A DNA stretch of 64,000 bases from Phallus indusiatus (Eukaryota > Basidiomycota > Agaricomycetes > Phallales > Phallaceae): the NCBI GenBank assembly GCA_027605045.1, contig JAQFWX010000180.1, positions 1 to 64,000 of the forward strand, in the 5' to 3' direction. The notes under the pieces are model-generated. The model saw only the letters and a program-made list of their open reading frames with translations, did not search any database and was not told the origin of the DNA. Position numbers and translations under genes: made by a program. Position 1 is the first letter of the stretch. Each line of letters starts with the position of its first letter. This document shows, piece by piece, positions 38,020 through 51,027 of the stretch.

Positions 38020-41000
38020 TCATTCCATCTTCTCCTTTGATTGCGCATTAGAACGATCGGGTACAAGGGCCGCTACAGCATCTATCTTGTTGAACTGGAA
38101 TGGGAAGCGAGACGGGTATAAGAAAGGTCTCAGATCATAGCCTAATAAATCCTTGATAAGTTTGAAGTAAACCAAAGAAAGACTCTACATACGGTTGTCA
38201 TCCGGACTGTATGATTCCTAAAGATCTCACAATTAGTTCAATATACACCAAGTATGAACCGTTCTAGACACATACAGCATGATACGCAGGCGTCAAAGTA
38301 GTCATCTTATGTCTGTTCCGAGCATATTCGAAATAGAAGAGCTTGACCTTTGCCGCAATCTACAACCATGTTGTTAGTCGACGAAACTAGTTGCCTTAAA
38401 TGATCACGAACCTGTTGCGGGGACAGAAAAGTGCCCCATTCATGCAATAGCTTGGTAAACATGCTATAAGGTCCACATTTCTCGACCTTCCTAAGTCGAC
38501 CAAACACCGATAATTCCTCGTATGTCATTCCCATATCAGCCTATTCCAGGGTTCAGTTCTCTACCTTCCTTTTTTTATATCCTTAAAGCTTACTTCGTCG
38601 GATTGCACATAGGATTCTGTAATAGGCTCCAATTCAGCCGTTGGGACGGCGGTCAAGAAGCTAAACGGAACAAATTAATGACACAAAGTATATCAGGGAC
38701 ATATGGGATCCTACCTATCTAATATAGGTAACTTGAATGTATCCGAAGCATACGCAATGAACTTTTTCAAATCAGTTTTGCTGATGCCTCCAATAGGATT
38801 TATATCCGCTAGAAATACAGTGTTCAACATATCTAAGGTGGCAATAAAGTGGATGTTTACCAGACGAGCAATCATATTTAGTCAAGTAACCCCGTAAACT
38901 GTTCGCATTAATTAGTGAACAAAAAAGATTGGTGATTCCAACGGCATGACCTTTCGTCAACATTGGCACTCCCCAGTACGAGTAAGCCACCGGGACGACC
39001 ACGGACCCATGGAAGTAACTGCGCAAACATGTATGCGATAACCATTCTCAGTCGAGCCTATTTCAACTCAGAAACGAACCAAAACAGAACAGAATAGCAC
39101 GAAAGATGGAAATAACCTGGATATTCTGGAGAGCCAAATTCTCAGCATTAGATCCTCCATGAACTTTATACTTGGGTTTTAAACCGGTGACAAAAGAGAA
39201 AAGCTGTCGCATGGCGGTTACCACCGAGTCCATGTTAAGATCAATGTGATAGCTTTGCAAGACAAAATGTATGGTAAGTCTGAAATTTCATACAAAATGA
39301 TCGAGTTATGCAATACCTCCCAATTGCGTCCCCAAGAAGCTTAGCTCTGCCGCGTGTGTCCGCGCTCGAGTTTTCAGTTCCCATATAACACGTATGGAAA
39401 ATACGTTTGCAAAACTCCCGTGGGTCAGACGGAATATAACCAGAATCTTCCGGCTCTCCAGCAATCCGCCGGGCGTCCTGAATGACCTGCTTATCTTGAA
39501 ACAGGAGTTAGATTGAAGACCAGAGAAAAGAGTCTACGGAGAAGTCAACAAACCAGCTCTGTTGGCGGCCTCGGCTACCAATCGACACATGGAATATACA
39601 ATGACCGCTGTCGCACAACTGTCGATACCTCCACTCAAAGGGACAAAGTAACCTTGCGTCCGCGATCGCCTGAGGTAATCCCAAAGCCAACATGCAGGTC
39701 CCAAACTAAAACAAGCACACAAGCACCTCCCATCAGACTCACGAACCAGTCAGAAACAGAACAGTGAACTTACGCAATCTCCTCTTCAGGCGAATGATAT
39801 TTGAGCTCAAAAGACCTAGCCCATTGTATATCGTTGACATGCTCCAATGTGCCCGAAGATAAAGCTTTGCCGGTTTGGATGCGATGGTAAGATTCTGCAT
39901 TCGCAGCCTGCATATTCCGACTCACGACCGCACGGTGAGCACGGATATCTTCAATGTCTATCGTTGCTGTGACTACTTCAACATCATTGAGAGAGAATTG
40001 GGTTCCTTGGGCTATTATTTTCCCGTTCATGGCGATCATGGCGCAACCATCATAGTAAAGCCGGTCTCCGTCGCATCCTTGTTGATTGGCATATAGATAC
40101 ACGCCGCCAAGCTATGTAATAATGGGTTTTATTACAATTAAGATTATACCGGAAAGGATATTTGCCTTACCTTCAACGTAGCTTCCTTGATGAGTTCTAC
40201 TCGCGTGTAAAGCTTTCGTAGTTCATGGTGGCTACCACTTGAATTCGTGAAAATTTCTACACCGTCTAAGCCCATAAGAATATGCGGACTACCATGCTCT
40301 CAGAACCTTGACATCAACGGATAGAACAAGATTCATACCTGCCTGGAGTGAAGAGTTCTTCACAAAGTTCTACACCGATGCAAGTATCTAAAGTACTGAT
40401 AACAACGTCCCCAAATGGAACGGTAGACTGTCAAAGAATGAACAGATGAACCCATAAATATGACACCTATGAGCTACCTGTTTTGTAACCTCTCGAATGA
40501 TTCTAGGCAAGAAATGCTCCTCCCACTGACGATGTTTAGCCCACGGAGTGAAATACCTCATTTCACGATAATTTCCATTATTAGCCAACCATAACTTTGG
40601 GCGAATAAGCACGATTTCCCCGTCGTTGATGATGACACGGCAGTTGTATATAACGCTCTTATGAACAATTGGCCTATGTTCAAAAAGAAAAAGGTCGTAG
40701 TCAGTTTCTCTTCTTCTTCTTACCCGTGACAGGAGTTAAATTAATGCTTCGAGATGCCCCCTTACATGCCAATATCGCACATAATACCCCGAGCTTCTTC
40801 AGATGCAAGAATCCTGGCTAAAATTTCCCAGGAATGCAGAACGGTGTCTCCTGAAAAAAGGAAATAATTTAGACATACGCATCCAAGTTCTAACAGTTTG
40901 ACAGCTCCACCTTCCAAGAAATGATCAAGGCAACCATATCCACTACCAGAGTCAGAGCAGGGAACTATCAGAAACACAAGCAAAAAGAAAGCAGTACAGT

Positions 41001-41324
41001 TCGGACTAACGGGATTTCCAGTTCCGGGCCCACACGAAGAGATGCGCCTCTTTCTTTCGCGATTTTTATGCTCTGCATAATTCGCTCATAGTTTCCCTAT
41101 GCCAAAAGACATCAAAAAAAGTTCAAGTATACATCGTGGAGTATTACTTCAAAGTCCAAGGCCCACTGGTTTAATGAGCTGCATTACGAACGAATGGTTC
41201 ATGGATATGGATTATGCTTTAAGTTAGTGGCGCTGCTTACCACCTAAAAACACGTCAGTAAGATTGTGCTATCATATAATATACAAGACTTGACTTGCGT
41301 AGCGAGTGTTATAAGGTGTCCCAT
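38020..41324 (-). CDS. QNS1: Glutamine-dependent NAD+ synthetase
   Basis: Amidates nicotinic acid adenine dinucleotide to NAD+, using ammonia from glutamine. The N-terminal nitrilase-type glutaminase domain is seen as [37 protein letters not shown], a [19 protein letters not shown] segment, and [12 protein letters not shown] with the catalytic Cys. The synthetase domain has [20 protein letters not shown], the pyrophosphate-binding SGGxDS loop. The C-terminus shows [20 protein letters not shown] and then [19 protein letters not shown]. Many short introns split the gene. The first exon encodes only MGHLITLAT, and its join to LNQWALDF keeps frame only with a GC donor (AC|GCAAGT). The start at 41324 is supported by the conserved opening. 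Confidence 0.92.
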
Positions 41325-41583
41325 GGCTGGAAAGTCGCACTGGTGGCCGCGGTTCGTCCGAGTCAAAATCGGCGGGAACAATTTACCGTCTCGGATACTC
41401 GGACGATGATGCGGGGTCTCGTGAAAATCCCCCCTTAATGCTCTCAGGGTATCTCACAAAGTGCCGACATGATGTTTGAACAACATTTATTCACAGCTAT
41501 GTATACAATGCATTTATATAAATAAATAATGCGGTTAATCCGACAATTACAAAAGTTTGTTGTCAAGTTCAGGTAGATTTGCT

Positions 41584-43778
41584 TCACTCGTCGTCGGCCG
41601 TTGCTTCAGCCCAGCCTTTAGATCGCTCAACAGCGCGCTGCCATCCTTTATATCTCTTTTCCCTATCAGCATCGGAAATGGATTGTTGGAAGGTCCGGCT
41701 CCCCTGGGTATTCACTTCAGCTAAAGTCTCAGGTTTCTCAATATCCCATCCTGCAAAACCAATAGCAGCTCCGGCAAGAATAGCTGCACCCAAAGCAGTT
41801 GATCTAAATAGAGTTGTAAAAAAAAGGATTTTATAGTGGATTGCATTGACGTACTCTCGCATTTCAGGTCTCAAAACTGCAAACCCTCCGATATCCGCCA
41901 GAATTTGCATGGCCGTGTCGCCATTGGTCATTCCACCATCAACCTTAAGGTGTTTAAGATCAACCTTGGAATCGAGTTTCATGGCTTCAAGGATAGCTCT
42001 AGTTTGATAAGCGTTGGCTTCTAATGTGGCACGGGCGATGTGGCTAGGTTGGGTGTAAGGACTCAAGCCTGCGTCATCCGATCAGACAAAAAAAAACGAG
42101 AGCGAAAGTCGGGGCACGTCCTTACCTATCAACAAACCCCCCGCTCCCGGATCCCAATATGGCGCAAGGAGACCATTAAACGCCGTAACAAAGTAAACAC
42201 CACCGGTATCTTCAGTGGAACTAGCCTGAGTATTGATTTCTGCCGCCGAGGAAATCAGACCCATTTGATCACGAAGCCTAATCAAAGGTTTTATTTGACA
42301 ATTAATCAATGACACCGATTTACAAACCATTTGATGGCGCTTCCAGCAACCGCGACTGCAAAACAAATTGGAACCTGTGGCATATGGACAAAAATGGTTA
42401 ACTTACTACTGCCCTCCAAAGCGTATACCGGTTTGGCGTTTGGACTCGATCGATACGCAACCTGAAATGACATTCAAAAAATCATGTGTTCCATTGAAGA
42501 TGAATACTTACGGTACTTATGAGTCCATTCGTACTCTTGACCGGTTCATACCCAGTGGTAAACAATAAGAATGCACCTGAGAACTTAGGGCTTTTGAATG
42601 CGCTAATAGAGAAACGTTGCTCACCAGTTCCGTAAGTACATTTAGCTTCTCCTTGTTTGAAACATTTATTTCCCACTAAGGCCCCTTGCTGATCACCAAC
42701 CACACCCGATACCTTGACACCTCCCAATGGGCCCGAATGAATTGTACCATAAACTTCAGACGACGACGCAATTTTGGGAAGAATCGACGACTTAAATCCG
42801 AAAAACTTCAAAAGAGGTGAAGACCATTCCAACGAATGAAGGTTCATCAAGAGGGTACGCGAAGCATTAGTAGGATCCGTTATATGAATACCACCTCTTA
42901 TACCACCGGTAAGGTTCTAAAATTGAACTAAGCCCAACTGTCTAAAATTGGCTCAAAGATGGAAAACGAACATATACTATCCAAGACTCTACCGTTCCAA
43001 ACGCAAGATCGTCTGCATCATGAGCTTCCTTTACTTCGGGATGATGATCGATCATCCAGCGAACTTTGACAGCTGAGAAATACGTCGAGAGGGGCAACCC
43101 ACAACTTGAAAACAAAATTGATCGGCTTATTATTTAAAATATGTCCATTCAATAAACACATACATGTCACCGAGAGCGTCTTTTCCTTTCTTAAACTCAT
43201 TTGGTGATACTTCAATGCCCTCTTCGTCTAATTTCTTCTCCAAATGGGCAACGATTCCTTTGGTACGATTGTCGGTCCAGACAATAGCACGGCAGAGGGG
43301 TTTACCGGTCTTGCGGCTCCAAACAACAGCGGTTTCTCGTTGATTGGTAATACCTGAATTCAAGAGAATCAGAAAGTCGCATCTAGAAAGATAAGGTTGA
43401 TAAGACCTATGGCTTTAATGCTGGCTCTATCCCAGCCTTCACTTTCAAGCTGTTTCACGGTCTCATCGATACACTTATCAGCAACTTCTTGAATTTCGGT
43501 GGCGTCGTGTGAATGCCAACTAATTTATATTGTAAGATGGAAATGGGTTCTCAATGCAAGTAGATAAAAGGCAGTTTACCCAGGATGTTCATAGTACTGA
43601 GGAAATTCGAGCTGGTGCTGACAGATGATATTGGCATATTGGTCAAATACCATAAACCGCACAGATCTAAACAAAGATACAGAACACAGCTAGAACGACA
43701 TTCAATAAGACGAGAAGATGTAACGCACGTTGTTCCAGCATCCAGTGATCCAATAAAGTTGCCTTGTTTGAGTGACAT
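41584..43778 (-). CDS. GUT1: Glycerol kinase
   Basis: Phosphorylates glycerol to glycerol 3-phosphate with ATP, the entry step for glycerol use. FGGY-family motifs run in order: [10 protein letters not shown] followed across an intron by [103 protein letters not shown]; the C-terminal part [16 protein letters not shown]; and [11 protein letters not shown]. It ends in an acidic DDE tail. Start at 43778, with in-frame sequence above it starting only at a TTG. Several introns of about 55-80 bases interrupt it. It ends 260 bases from the QNS1 start, on the same strand. Confidence 0.95.
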
Positions 43779-44637
43779 GACGGGCAGCAATGAAGGAGGA
43801 AAGTGAGTCTCTCATTTCAGCTCCTCTCAAGACTGTTAAGAATGCCTGTGATTTTGCCCACGTGACGCACGCGAAACGCGACGCTCGTCGCTCTGGTATT
43901 CTGACGGTCCGGTTCGGAGCTGGTTGAATGAAGTCCGAGGGCCGCTTTCCCATGTTTTCCACAGACCAAAATCTCCTGGTGTTCAGCTGACTCTTTAATT
44001 GATGTGAATTCAGAGGCGAAAACGGGTTAATGGACTCGGTCGCGAATTGAAAAGTAATACGAATTACTGGGAGAATATTTTTCTTGTGCAACTATGCTCG
44101 ATGGCTCGATTTCAAGGATGAACTCTTGTCAGAAGCTTTTAAGCATTAGCACCGCGCTTCATTCTGGATTTCATCGATCACTGCTCGAATTCTGGTTGAC
44201 TCCGTGTGAGAGTTTGAGACAAAAACAGATTCAGGAGTAACAAAAAAGCAACCATGTGGCGGACCCGTGAGTGGGCCGAGTGCACATATTTGGTGGTGTG
44301 ACAATTGTGACCATGGTTCTATTCCTGCTGGACCATTCTTTGTTTCTCTATGGCATATTCAGCTATGAAGAATCTCAATTTCACTAGCTAATCACGGTAT
44401 ATATTCCGCCTTATCAAGATTTTGTTTATCCATCTTGTCATGAAGATGTCCTCAACTGCAAAATTTGACCGCCTATACTTAGCCCTCATCAGTCTGAGTT
44501 CTTGTCAGGAACGCCTGCGGTCTTTATCTTCGCATTTAGATTTTCCCATCCGGCCATCTATCCTGGTCTCCTCCAGACTATTTATCTATCTCACCTCTAT
44601 GGTCAACGCTCGTGTTTAGTGGCAAGAGGTTCTGAAA
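43779..44637. other. Divergent intergenic region, GUT1 and arrestin-like gene 1
   Basis: About 0.86 kb. A TATA-like TATATATT at 44398-44405 lies 233 bases before the arrestin-like start. Small frames on both strands (43702-44091 minus, 44422-44619 plus) show no domain. Confidence 0.45.
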
Positions 44638-46383
44638 ATGAACATTGACACCTCGATTGTGCATGCCCTGCCACAATACTCACCTGCTCTTGAGTCCCCA
44701 AAGTATTCAGCTGAGCCAGGTCCTGATGAGCGCCGCCTGCAAATTACTCGACGTGTTCGACGAGAAGAGTCAGGTGTATTTGTTGAGAAGACAAAACAGA
44801 TGACTATTGCGTTGACGAATCAAGTCCCAGACTGTAGAGTCGCCACCTATTCGCGAGCAGGCACAGTTCAAGGAGCCATAACATTCGTCAAACCCGACAA
44901 TCTGACTCAAGTGGAAGTAAAGGTATGACCCGGTTCATTCTTTTGTTCAATCTTGATAAACCATCTTCCTCCCTAAGCTCTGCGGAAACATAAACGTCTC
45001 CGTGGCGTCTGCCGTTATCTCCGGTGAACGAAACATCGAAATTTTTGACGACACTGAGGTCTTGTACCGCAAAGACTCTTCCGGGAACGACAGCAAACGT
45101 GGGATTCGTTTTTCACGAAATGTATCTTCAGCCACAAATCTTCTACCTCCAAAATTCTCAGGGGAGCAGTGTCCGGCCACCATGGTCTTTGCCCTACAGT
45201 TTCCAAACACCTATCAACATGAAGGAGTTGTTCGCGCCTTACCGCCGACCTTTGACGCGCAGTTTGGCATAATCCCAGGTAACTGTTCGTTCCTTAGGTC
45301 GGACTTTGTATAACTTTAATATTAATTGTCTTTTATAGGAATAGCTTTGCATATAACATACGTCCTGAAGGTGTCGACAATTAGAAAATCCTCATTGGGC
45401 GATAAACGATCAACGTAAGGTCGTGCAATTTCTTAAAGTTAACCAGATCTCATCCGAGTATATAGGACGTCCATCTTTTTGGAATATACTCCCCGTTCAC
45501 GACCCACACAGCCCTCTCTGCCTTTGTCTATGACATTTTTGTCGTCGCTAAAGTTAACTCCTGAAGAATGGGAATTACATGAAGACCAAGCACAGATCAA
45601 ACAAGGTGTTAGCGAAAGAATCCCTCAGCTATATTTCGCAGTAATTAAAACTTTGTTTCATTCTTTTCGACTCTTCCTGACATCGCCATAAACTATTAGC
45701 TAGCTATTCCAAAATCCCGAATATTCCCATTAACTCAACCAATACCATTTCATCTACAACTTCTGAGTTCATCGGACGAAATGCTAGCGCCATATGAGTT
45801 CGCAGTATCTCCAGCTATTAAGAAAATCGAACAAGAAACTTCACCTCGCAATCCAGTCCGAGTCAATCATTCCATAAATGAGGCAGAAATTAGCAGAAAC
45901 TTTAACAGCATCTGGGGCCCTATCATCCTCAAAGCACGTATATCCGTCTCAATCGAACGTAGTGTTTCAACCGAAACGCATGGAGATTGGGTTACAACAA
46001 AACAAACACTCACGACCCAACAACTAGAGCCTTCCTCAGATGTTCTATCACTAAACAAAGATTTTCGAATGAAATGTCTAGCTTGGGACGGTCAGCTTCA
46101 GTTCAAAGACGAATGCCATTGCAGCGGCTTCTTTGGACCTGGATTCAGAGTAAAAGTGAGAAGTGATTGTTCCAGTTTTTAATGTTTCAGATTTTGACTT
46201 CACAAAATTCAGGATTTTCTACTATTAACCATATACCCAGCTGAGCCCGAACGTTCCCCGATACGACCATTGTTTTATTCTATCCCCGTTCGATTATCTA
46301 CTGATCCTTATACCGACGAGATCATACCCGGTATGGAGGTGATCCAATCAGCACCACCTATCAATATTCAAGGACGTTCCTAG
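44638..46383 (+). CDS. Arrestin-like protein, copy 1
   Basis: Predicted beta-sandwich protein of the arrestin-like group, whose fungal members act as adaptors in cargo sorting and ubiquitination; the exact role is unknown. Exon 1 (44638-44922) encodes a Pro/Tyr-rich start (HALPQYSPALESPKYSAEPG), then VEKTKQMTIALTNQVPDC and YSRAGTVQGAITFVKPDNL, an arrestin-N-like strand pattern. Later exons read LPPKFSGEQCPATMVFALQF, ITYVLKVSTIRKSS and LEYTPRSRP. The end is IPVRLSTDPYTDEIIPGMEV followed by IQSAPPINIQGRS. The ending and the overall strand order match the gene at 60961-62779, so the two are paralogues. Five or six short introns are present. No PPxY ubiquitin-ligase motif is evident. Confidence 0.7.
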
Positions 46384-46610
46384 CTTCCTGTGGATCAACA
46401 CATACCGACCTGATAGTGACCTTTGTTTCCACTATTATTTTTTTTACTGCCATCTGTATATATTTACCATGCTTTCTTGTATCATGCTATGTATTTTTCA
46501 AATCATAATATACCTTGTTGTGTTCATGTTCGCGCACAAACATTGATGCATGGAAGTTATATGCTCTTGAATATTCAAACGAGATGAATACAATGACAAT
46601 GATATACATA

Positions 46611-49600
46611 TTACCCAAACCCCCCGGTTGACAAAGACGGCGGCAAGGTACCGCATCCAATCGTCTCATCATCAGTTAATTCCAGCTCAACAAGCCCCCC
46701 TTCCACAAATGTCTCGAACTCCAGATAACAATTCGATTTCCATGGTTGTCCATTAATGCGTACACTCTGAAAATGCATTACACGACACAGTCTGAGTGAG
46801 CAATCAAGAAGTTTTAAATTAATCCTCTTACCTTAACATATAGCTGCCCGATGCCAGATGCAGGGTTCCCCACAAAATTTTTAGTAACAATTGTAGTTGT
46901 GGTATTAAAAAGTGGATTATAGAATGATATAGACGGGAAATAGGGGGAAGATAATAAATATTGTGTGGTGGCGGGAACCGGATAGAGACCAGCCATATAA
47001 AATAATACATATGATCCCATGGCACCTAACAAAAAAGATTAAAAAGACACTTGTGTCATAAAATTGAAGGTAAATACCCGAGTCTGTAACACGACACGAT
47101 TAAATATTAGGTTCGTACTAAAAATACTACCCTCACCATCATTTCCAGGAAGTCCCTCTCGCGTGATATTAAACTCGGCGGTGATGATTTGGCGACTCCT
47201 TTGAGTACTTGATGCTGGGCGATCGGCATAATGATACATATATGGTATTTGTTGTGAAGGCTCATTTGTCGAGTCAAAATATTTCTGTCAGGGCGAAAAA
47301 GCACGGTTAACTGAATTTATAGACTTTGTTTATCGGCCTGAGCTTACATGATCCAATATATGATTCAATCGTTCTATGAATTTTTGAGGTCCTCCCTGAA
47401 GTGAGACCAAAGTTGCAGTATCATGGGGCACATACTAGAAAAAATTGATCAGAATGCTACAATTTCTGACAACTTCCAAGAAACTAACCTGTGAATACTA
47501 GAGGAAAAATTTAGATGTCTTAGAGAAGAGGCTGAAAACATTTACTCTCACAATCATAGGAGACGATTCGTAAAAACCGTCACGATTTCCCATGTCCAAG
47601 TAACATGTTGAATGGGTAGGATCGTTCACCGAACAATGTCGAGGATCCGTATATGTGAAGGATCCATTGGAATTGCGTAGCTAATAAGTAACCCCATACC
47701 CAAGTTTGGTATAAATTTTGAAATTCAGATTTCAGACCTACTTGCATAAATCCTACTATATCTTCTACGTGAGGTAGTACAACTGATGGATCCCCTAGCA
47801 TACACTTGTCAGATTCCTCGTAAGAGCACTATAATGACCTTTAAATACAGTTATTAATGAAATTTTTGGATCTTGATGTATACTAAAAACAGTCAGCAGG
47901 TGAGCGATTATGATTGTGACACAAAACAAGCACCTTTTCAGCGTCCTCAACTTTTCCCATCAGTTTCGCAACTTGAGCAATAGCAAAATCATCGAATGCA
48001 TACTGTGGCGGATATTCAGCGTAAATTGTAAACGTGAAAACTAACAGTATTACCTCTAAAGCACGAGAGACTTGGCGAGTGTTTGCACCACCACGAGCAA
48101 ATACATCGGCCGGTAAAAACCCTATTTTGGAATCTCTTCAATAAAAGAAACAAAAAGAAGGACAGAGAACATAATATACCATGTTCTATCCACAACGATG
48201 TTTGACGTCCTTGAAGATCCCAATTGAACGGCTCTTTCTCTGCGTCTGCAATAAGAGCATCGTAGAGGTCATTAGAGGAAACGTTGAGAGCTTCCGCTTG
48301 CTGATGAAATCTAAATATAGTCCATGAATCTCTCTCTATTCCTTATGAAAGAAAATCAGATTCTGCATACTTGACAAAAAATTCTCCCAAAATTGGATCC
48401 GCATCTGGATTAAAAGTACTGTGAAGACTCCGCAGTATCTGTATTTTTCGGCGGAAGTCGAACTTACTGCTACCACCTTGAATCCATTGTTGAGCCGTTG
48501 CACTGCGACACTCGGGCAACCATCCTAAACTCTAGATGTCAGGAAAGGAACCCTTTCGATGGAAGAGTTATTCACCTTCGTGTTTCTGAATATCAATCAT
48601 ACCTCGCACCACTCTCGAAAAAGTAACTGGATCGTGTAAAGACATCAACGGATATAGTGTACGATAGGTATCCCACTTCATAGATTACCAGGTCAGTTAA
48701 AGGATCTCTCACAATAGGGATATCAAAGGCTTACGTTGCAATAAAACGAATCGTAATAAGGCTCCGTTGACTTCCATGAGGGATTTTCACCCGTGTCTGA
48801 GTTAAGAGTAAATGAACGAATAATTCAGAACGCCATTTGATGAGTTAAGAGAGAAAAAAGCTTTGACGTACAATCGGCAGGAACTATATGCGTTCTATAC
48901 AACTATTCTCTCTTAAAACGAGTATTAAGCATGAGGAGATCTCACTTTTCACTCACTGAAGAATAGAACAGAACTGTAGTTTCGGGGTCAACAGCATCAG
49001 TATCTATCCTAATGCGTCCCAAAAGTTCGTTCCACTGCTGTCGTGATGCCTCTCTAACGGAATCAAAGTCAAATACAGGAATCTCCTCCTCAGCATTTGC
49101 ACAGGCCTGATCTGGTGAGATAAGCGACACCCCGACACGAACGAGTATAGTAGATCGAATGCCTCTATTTGGATTTTTTTTGAAGCTCAGAATCCCCCCA
49201 ACTTGGCGCGCTAGTAATTTACACGGTAAAAACTTAAACGGCGAAGATCTTTAACTTTCGAAAAGTATCGCACCATATTTATTTGACACCGCGACGTTGG
49301 GCTTTACAACATCATCCGTCCATATACCATATTCAATTGGTTTATCAAAGTGGTATCCATCTCCTTGGAAATCAGCACAAAAATGAGCCGAATACATTGC
49401 GCTACCAAAGGACGATAAATAAACGCCGCTCCCGGTCATACGACCTATGTTTTAATTGAATGATTGGTAATGACGCGATTATTAGATAAAGATGGAAGAA
49501 GCACACCTGTGGAAGGAGTGATGTTCACAATTGGAATTTGGTTATGCCTTTGACCATCATTAGTAACATCAATAAGGATCCGAGGCACAGAGGTATTAGG

Positions 49601-50444
49601 AGGAAAGGTATATCGGTGAAGGGCCGTTCGTCGAGTGGCTGTTAGTTCGGCTTTAACTCCTGTAGACTGTATAAAAAACGTCAGAAACGGTATCTACGAA
49701 AATAATCAAAAACAGTATTCTTTCATGTTACGTACCAACTCGCTTGAGAAATATCCGGGAGAAGCTTCATCGGCAGGCAACCCTTAACATTCAACAATTG
49801 AGTGAAAAAACTTCTAATCGTACAGAAAGAATCCATACCATCCGGACGCACTTTTCGAAGCGTCTTACGCGATTTTACGGAGGTTTTGCAATTTACCAAG
49901 CCTCCAGGACAAGCAGCAATAGGCCAAACTTTAAAGTTGGAAAGCGAGGCACCCTTTGGTCATCTGGTTATTTGACAGGAACTACCCAATGTATGAAACA
50001 AGTTCTCAGCTTACACCACCTGTTCCGTCGTCGTGAAGTTGACTGAAGCCCGTCGCATTGTACAAAGGATTCGAGTCATATCCTGCTTGCTGAACTAAAC
50101 TTCAGACAAAAGAGTCATATTACAGCGTGTAAAATTTTAATCACGTTTCCAGGAGAATCGGTGTCTAGTCCTGCTTTAACCATTCCGTGTGGTACCGTGG
50201 CACCTGAGTAATGTGAATTATAGTTTATTACACCTTCCCTTAGACCTGAAAATGAACTCTTACCAGGAAAAACGTGTCCATCATTAGTCGTTCCAATAAA
50301 AGTGTTCACAAATTGTGTCCAGTCAACCGTCTCCGAATCCCCCACAAATTCAAACGGTGTATAATCATAATCATAATCAAATGCTAGACCCCTTGCGTGC
50401 AACACGAGGAACACAACGAGGAAAATATATAACGTCTGTTTCAT
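46611..50444 (-). CDS. Secreted glycoside hydrolase family 92 alpha-mannosidase
   Basis: GH92 enzymes are calcium-dependent exo-alpha-mannosidases that trim mannose from N-glycans or mannans. The N-terminus QTLYIFLVVFLVLHARGLA is a signal peptide, so it should be secreted. GH92 landmarks in order: VDWTQFVNTFIGTTNDGHVF; ATVPHGMVKAGLDTDSPGN; KWDTYRTLYPLM; EWLPECRSATAQQWIQGG-like sequence near 48480-48520; FDSTNEPSQQIPYMYHYADR, holding the conserved catalytic-region Glu; and GAMGSYVLFYMAGLYPVPAT. The end is GLVELELTDDETIGCGTLP with a short Gly-rich tail. The gene is cut by an unusually large number of short introns, so internal borders are approximate. It converges on the first arrestin-like gene and diverges from LYC1. 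Confidence 0.87.
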
Positions 50445-51027
50445 GGTACAATCACCTCCCTCTGGCGATCGGATTTCATGCGAAAAGAAAAGGGAAAGGG
50501 TTGAACGTTGACGTGTTGTAAATCCCCTAAATACGATTGATTTGCCAAGACGAAGTTATAACCATCCAATGGCATGGTATGCATGTATGTATGTACTTCC
50601 GATGATATGCCAGGGGGCTTGAGAATCGCATTGCAATTAACATTTGATTTTCCTATTTAGTCTGCGTGACTTCAAATGTTAAAGTGAGCCTTGCACGATT
50701 CAAATTCTGCCATATTTCATGTTAAAGAGATGACCACTGGTATGACAGCGAAGACAGTCAACAGTTGAAATCTGAATTCAACTTGACTTGGCAAAAAATA
50801 AACCATAATCCAAGATGTCCATCTTGAATCTTACACCGCAATGTAGATTTTGGGAAAACGTTGGTGAAATTGCTCCATAGAACGGAAAGAAATTCCGGCC
50901 AGCTATGAGGTCTCGTGAGACGTAAACAAGAGAGTGCCTGAGCTAGTCGCACGGGCGTCTAATAATTCTCTCAGCGGAGATTTCCCGAACGCATGCCGAG
51001 AATTCTAACTCCGAAAATTAAAGGGCA
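50445..51027. other. Divergent intergenic region, GH92 and LYC1
   Basis: This 583-base stretch contains both promoters. It has no supportable open frame. Confidence 0.5.
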
